Shown piece after piece: positions 42,044 to 45,997 of a DNA stretch of 45,997 nt. The notes beneath the pieces were generated by a model, which ran no database searches, had not been told where the DNA came from, and saw nothing but the letters and a program-made list of their open reading frames with translations. The DNA comes from Pseudoduganella sp. GTDB lineage: Bacteria > Pseudomonadota > Gammaproteobacteria > Burkholderiales > Burkholderiaceae_D. Positions within the stretch are counted from its first letter, which is position 1. Every line of letters begins with the position of its first letter. The translations under genes were made by a program, and so were the position numbers. The stretch lies in NCBI GenBank assembly GCA_021323265.1, contig JAJTCO010000055.1:1-45997 (forward strand), in the 5' to 3' direction.

Positions 42044-43447
42044 ATGAAGATATATCATGGCACGCTTTCGGTGGCTGCCGTGCTGGCGCTTGGCGCCTGC
42101 GGCGTGACCGGACCGGCGGGCAAGGTTGCGTCGGACGCGCCGCAGCAATGGCAAACGCCCCTGCCGCACAATGGCAGCACCGTTGAACTGGCAACCTGGT
42201 GGCAAGGCCAGTCGGACCCGCTGCTGGTGCAGTTGATCGAGGCCGCCCAGTCGGCCAGCCCCACCATTGCAGGCGCCCAGGCGCGCTTTGCCGCAGCCCG
42301 CGCCGAGCGCACCGCCGCCGGCGCCGCCCTCGCCCCCTCGCTTACCGGCGTGCTCACTTCCACCCGCATGAGCCAGCAATCGGCCGACGTCCCCACCAAT
42401 ACCACCACCCAGCTGCTGGCCCAGACCCAGTGGGAGATCGACCTGTTCGGCGGCGGCCGCGCGCGCCGCAGCGCCGCCATCGCGCGCTTCGAAGGCGCCC
42501 AGGCCGGCTGGCACGAGGCGCGCGTCAGCGTGGCGGCCGAAACGGCCAACCAGTACTACAGCCTGCGCGCCTGCGAAAAGCTGCTGACGGTGGCGCGCAT
42601 GGACGCCGCCTCGCGCGCCCACACTGCGCGCCTGACCGATATCACCACCAAGGCCGGCTTCCAGTCGCCGTCGGCCAACGCCCTGGCGCGCGCCAGCGCC
42701 GCCGACGGCAACAGCCGCGCCGTGGCCCAGCGCGCCGCCTGCGATATCGAAATGAAAGCCCTGGTGGCGCTGACCGCCATCGCCGAGCCGGACCTGCGCG
42801 CGCGCCTGGCCGGCAGCGCCGCCGGCGCCGCCCTTTCGCCCGCCTCCGGCGTGGCCATCGAATCGGTACCGGCGCAGGTGCTGGCCCAGCGCCCGGACGT
42901 CTTCAGCGCCGAACGCGAACTGGCCGCCGCCAGCCACGACGTGGCCAGCGCGCGTGCCGACCGCCTGCCGCGCCTGGGCCTGAGCGGCTCGGTCGGGCGC
43001 GGCCGCCTGCATGCCGAAGGGCGCGACATTACCGCCAACGTCTGGACCATCGGCCCGCTGCAAATGACCCTGCCCATCATCGACTGGGGCGTGCGCCGCG
43101 CCAACGTCGATGCGGCGCGCGCCCGCTACGACGCCGCCGTGGTGAGCTACAAGGCCAGCGTGCGCCGGGCCGTCGCCGAAGTCGAACAAGCCCTGGTCTC
43201 GCTGCAAAGCACCCAGGAACGCAGCGCCGACGCCCAAGCCGCGCTGGAAGGCTACCGCGCCTTCTTCGTCGCCACCGAGGAACGCTACAAGAACGGGCTG
43301 GCCAGCCTGCTCGAACTGGAAGACGCCCGCCGCACGCGGCTGGCCGCAGAGAACACAGTGGTGACCTTGCAGCGCGAACGCAGCGCCGCCTGGATCGCCC
43401 TGTACCGTGCAGCAGGCGGCGGCTGGACCGCGCCGGCTGCGCAATGA
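42044..43447 (+). CDS. RND efflux outer-membrane factor (NodT/OprM type lipoprotein)
   Basis: 467 residues. A lipobox (LALGACG) follows the signal. Two outer-membrane-efflux repeats are seen, with TWWQGQSDPLLVQLIEAAQS, the coiled helices EGAQAGWHEARVSVAAETAN, VLAQRPDVFSAERELAAASH and GLSGSVGRGRL. It forms the outer-membrane channel of a tripartite pump. The stop overlaps the adaptor ATG (ATGA). Confidence 0.92.
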   Translation: MKIYHGTLSVAAVLALGACGVTGPAGKVASDAPQQWQTPLPHNGSTVELATWWQGQSDPLLVQLIEAAQSASPTIAGAQARFAAARAERTAAGAALAPSLTGVLTSTRMSQQSADVPTNTTTQLLAQTQWEIDLFGGGRARRSAAIARFEGAQAGWHEARVSVAAETANQYYSLRACEKLLTVARMDAASRAHTARLTDITTKAGFQSPSANALARASAADGNSRAVAQRAACDIEMKALVALTAIAEPDLRARLAGSAAGAALSPASGVAIESVPAQVLAQRPDVFSAERELAAASHDVASARADRLPRLGLSGSVGRGRLHAEGRDITANVWTIGPLQMTLPIIDWGVRRANVDAARARYDAAVVSYKASVRRAVAEVEQALVSLQSTQERSADAQAALEGYRAFFVATEERYKNGLASLLELEDARRTRLAAENTVVTLQRERSAAWIALYRAAGGGWTAPAAQ

Positions 43448-44613
43448 ACATGGAACAGACTATGAAACCACTGCACCGCACCCCGTCCGCCGTCGCCGCC
43501 ATCGCCGTCGCCACCGCCCTTGCCGCACTGGCGCAGGCGCCCACCGCCCTGGCCGACGACAAGAAAGCCAGCGCCCCCAAGCCCGCCCTGAGCGTGAGCA
43601 CGGTCCGCCCGCAAAAGACCAGCCTGCCGATCCGCCTCACCGCCAACGGCAACGTCGCGGCCTGGCAGGAAGCCATCATCAGCAGCGAATCGAACGGCCT
43701 GCGCCTGTCCGACGTCAAGGTCAACGTGGGCGACGTGGTCGCCAAGGGCGAAGTGCTGGCCGTGTTCGCGCCGGAAACCCCGCAGGCCGAAGTGGCGCAA
43801 GCCAAGGCAGCGCTGATGGAAGCGGAAGCCGCCGCCGCCGAGGCCAAGGCCAACGCCGACCGCGCCCGCTCGATCGAGAGCACCGGCGCCCTGAGCGCCC
43901 AGCAGATCAGCCAGTACACCACCGCCGAAGCCACCGCCAAGGCGCGCGCCGCCTCGGCCAAGGCCATGCTCGCCGCGGCCGAACTGCGCCTGCGCTACAC
44001 CAAGGTGCTGGCGCCGGACGCCGGCGTGATCTCCGCGCGCAACGCCACCGTCGGCGCGGTCGCCGGCCCTGGCACCGAATTGTTCCGCATGATCCGCCAG
44101 GGACGCCTGGAATGGCGCGCCGAAGTCACCGCCGCCGACCTGCGCAACATCAGGATCGGCGGCAGCGCCGTGGTCAAGGCCGCCAACGGCAGCGAGCTGA
44201 CGGGCAAGGTGCGCATGGTGGCGCCCACCATCGACCCGCAAACCCGCTCCGCCCTGGTGTACGTCGACCTGCCGCCGAACAGCGGCAAGCAGCCGCCGTT
44301 CAAGGCCGGCATGTACGCCAGCGGCCAGTTCGAGCTGGGCACCTCCGACGCGCTCACCGTGCCGCAGCAGGCCATTACCGTGCGCGACGGCTTCAGCTAC
44401 GTGTTCCGCCTGAACCAGGACCAGCGCGTGAGCCAGATCAAGGTGCAGCCGGGCCGGCGCATCGGCGAGCGCATCGAAGTGCTGTCCGGCCTCGCGCCCG
44501 ACGCGCAGATCGTGGCGGCCGGCGCCGGCTTCCTGAACGACGGCGACCTGGTGCGCAATACCGGCGCGCCCACGCCCGGCCAGGCCGCCGCGCCGGCCCG
44601 GCCAGCCCGCTAA
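43444..44613 (+). CDS. RND efflux periplasmic adaptor (membrane fusion protein)
   Basis: 389 residues with a signal peptide (AAIAVATALAALAQAPTALA). The lipoyl halves around GLRLSDVKVNVGDVVAKGEV and the helical hairpin (QAKAALMEAEAAAAEAKANA) are typical, followed by the beta-barrel (EWRAEVTAADLRNIRIGGSA) and membrane-proximal part (GLAPDAQIVAAGAGFLNDGD). It joins the inner-membrane pump to the outer-membrane factor. AAGGAGA sits nine bases after the stop for the next gene. Confidence 0.92.
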   Translation: MNMEQTMKPLHRTPSAVAAIAVATALAALAQAPTALADDKKASAPKPALSVSTVRPQKTSLPIRLTANGNVAAWQEAIISSESNGLRLSDVKVNVGDVVAKGEVLAVFAPETPQAEVAQAKAALMEAEAAAAEAKANADRARSIESTGALSAQQISQYTTAEATAKARAASAKAMLAAAELRLRYTKVLAPDAGVISARNATVGAVAGPGTELFRMIRQGRLEWRAEVTAADLRNIRIGGSAVVKAANGSELTGKVRMVAPTIDPQTRSALVYVDLPPNSGKQPPFKAGMYASGQFELGTSDALTVPQQAITVRDGFSYVFRLNQDQRVSQIKVQPGRRIGERIEVLSGLAPDAQIVAAGAGFLNDGDLVRNTGAPTPGQAAAPARPAR

Positions 44614-44622
44614 GGAGACGCC

Positions 44623-45997
44623 GTGAATTTTTCAGCACTCTCCATCAAGCACCCGGTCCCGGCCATCATGCTGTTCATCCTGCTCTCGCTGGCAGGCTGG
44701 ATGGCCTACATGGCCAACCCGGTGCAGGACTTCCCCGACATTGAACTGCCGATCGTCACCGTCTCGGCCTCCCTGCCCGGCGCCGCGCCGGCCCAGCTGG
44801 AAACGGAAGTGGCGCGCAAGATCGAGGATTCGGTGGCCACGCTGCAAGGCGTGAAGAACATCTACTCCAAGGTGCTCGACGGCACGGCCACCGTCACGGT
44901 CGAATTCATCCTCGAGAAGAACCTGTCCGATGGCGTCAACGAAGTGCGCGACGCCGTCACCCAGGTGCGCGCCGACATGCCGGGCGAAATGCGCGACCCC
45001 GTGGTGAGCAAGGTCTCCACCGCCGGCCGCGTGATCCTGACCTTCGTCGTCACGCCCAAGGAAGGCTCGCGCATCGACGATGCGGACCTGAGCTGGTACG
45101 TCGACAACGTGGTGGCCAAGAAGCTGCTGTCGGTGAAGGGCATCGGCGCGGTCAAGCGCGTCGGTGGCGTCAACCGCGAAATCCGCGTCGAACTCGACGA
45201 CGAACGCATGGCCGCCCTGCGCGTGTCGGCGCTGGACGTGTCACGCACGCTGCGCCAGGTGCAGAAGGAAGCGCCCGGCGGGCGCGGCGACGTCAGCGGC
45301 GCCGAGCAATCGGTACGCACCATCGCCACCGTGCGCAGCGCGCAGGAACTGGCGCAGATGGACATCCCGCTGAGCGACGGCCGCCACGTGCGCCTGGAGC
45401 AGGTGGCCACGGTCAGCGACACGGTCGCCGAACCGCGCTCCGAAGCGACGCAGGACGGCAAGAAAGTGGTCGCCTTCGAGGTCTTCCGCACCAAGGGCGC
45501 CAGCGAAACCGAGGTGGCCGCCGATGCGCGCGCCGCCGTGGAAGAACTGCGCAAGTCGCACCCGACCATCGACATCGCGCAATCGATCGACAACGCCGAG
45601 CCGGTGGACGAGAACTTCGACGGCTCGATGGAACTGCTGTACGAAGGCGCCATCCTGGCCGTGCTGGTGGTGTGGTGGTTCCTGCGCGACTGGCGCGCCA
45701 CGCTGGTGGCCGCCTCCGCGCTGCCGCTGTCGGTGCTGCCTGCCTTCCTCGGCATGTACTGGATGGGCTACACGCTCAACACCGTGACCCTGCTCTCGCT
45801 GGCCCTGGTGGTGGGCGTGCTGGTGGACGACGCCATCGTGGAAATCGAGAACATCGAACGCCACCTCCACATGGGCAAGACGCCGATGCAGGCAGCCATG
45901 GAAGCGGCCGACGAGATCGGCATGGCGGTGATCGCCACCACCTTCGCCCTGGTGGCCGTGTTCCTGCCCACCGCCTTCATGGGCGGCATTCCCGGCA
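44623..45997 (+). CDS. RND efflux transporter, N-terminal part (cut by right edge)
   Basis: GTG start at 44623 with TAAGGAGAC seven bases before. The visible 458 residues show the first membrane helix (IMLFILLSLAGWMAYMANPV), the porter domain (QDFPDIELPIVTVSASLPGA; DAVTQVRADMPGEMRDPVVS) and helices 2-4 including LVDDAIVEIENIERH, with the two Asp needed for proton relay. About half of the usual 1000-1050 residues lies outside. The operon order factor-adaptor-pump is a less common RND arrangement. Substrates unknown. Confidence 0.92.
   Translation, partial: MNFSALSIKHPVPAIMLFILLSLAGWMAYMANPVQDFPDIELPIVTVSASLPGAAPAQLETEVARKIEDSVATLQGVKNIYSKVLDGTATVTVEFILEKNLSDGVNEVRDAVTQVRADMPGEMRDPVVSKVSTAGRVILTFVVTPKEGSRIDDADLSWYVDNVVAKKLLSVKGIGAVKRVGGVNREIRVELDDERMAALRVSALDVSRTLRQVQKEAPGGRGDVSGAEQSVRTIATVRSAQELAQMDIPLSDGRHVRLEQVATVSDTVAEPRSEATQDGKKVVAFEVFRTKGASETEVAADARAAVEELRKSHPTIDIAQSIDNAEPVDENFDGSMELLYEGAILAVLVVWWFLRDWRATLVAASALPLSVLPAFLGMYWMGYTLNTVTLLSLALVVGVLVDDAIVEIENIERHLHMGKTPMQAAMEAADEIGMAVIATTFALVAVFLPTAFMGGIPG

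Overview
The window looks like the chromosome of a high-GC betaproteobacterium, most likely the Massilia/Telluria/Duganella branch of Oxalobacteraceae. This is inferred from a PhaP-type phasin, the style of the gene families, AAGGAG-type ribosome binding sites, and a hyphenated inverted repeat with a TTGGGGTCAG core that I associate with that group. No rRNA, tRNA, CRISPR array, phage or insertion sequence was seen. Genes are densely packed, with many ATGA start/stop overlaps and several tail-to-tail overlaps of convergent genes.

Layout. 1-2262 (minus): two GNAT acetyltransferases and a CodA-type deaminase whose substrate-discriminating Asp is a Cys, which points to 5-methylcytosine. 2436-6710 (plus): phasin, a dispersed repeat, and a two-gene MdlA/MdlB-like ABC exporter. 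6731-9144 (minus): an ABC-2 permease and its ATPase. 9401-14429: an exported-TPR diguanylate cyclase, a small lipoprotein, small membrane or hypothetical proteins, and an M29/NicX-like metalloprotein. 14396-16746 (minus): two tandem DUF418 membrane proteins. 16754-19365: a LysR regulator divergent from a phytanoyl-CoA-type dioxygenase followed by a broken sugar-phosphate isomerase, with a strong palindrome between them at about -65 of the predicted start.

19495-20697 is the most unusual stretch. It is a small array of integron gene cassettes with three attC sites of exactly 72 bp and no integron integrase in the window (a CALIN-type array). The first cassette gene carries an in-frame amber codon. 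A fourth ORF and an eroded attC-like hairpin follow. 21240-22474 holds a SnoaL-like protein, a glycine-zipper peptide and a secreted protein.

22615-25282 (minus) is a class III (oxygen-independent) ribonucleotide reductase operon. Its large NrdD chain lacks the glycyl-radical motif; the motif sits on a separate, overlapping 58-residue ORF, followed by the activase NrdG. Two NrdR boxes 31 bp apart precede it. 25397-29554: an AhpD-like protein, a CHASE-PAS histidine kinase, an HD-GYP response regulator and a Cys-rich protein. 29678-31227: an OhrR-like MarR regulator and an exported HSL-family hydrolase, each preceded by the same GTGCAC-centred operator. 31369-36944: M1 metallopeptidase, DUF6702 protein, TonB-dependent receptor and a 2OG-Fe dioxygenase in one tight run. 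36987-39124: a receiver-histidine kinase and a double-receiver protein. 39121-41903 (minus): a 38-residue membrane peptide, then a DUF1501/DUF1800 pair. 42044-45997: an RND efflux operon (outer-membrane factor, adaptor, pump cut by the right edge).

No intergenic gap exceeds about 300 bases.
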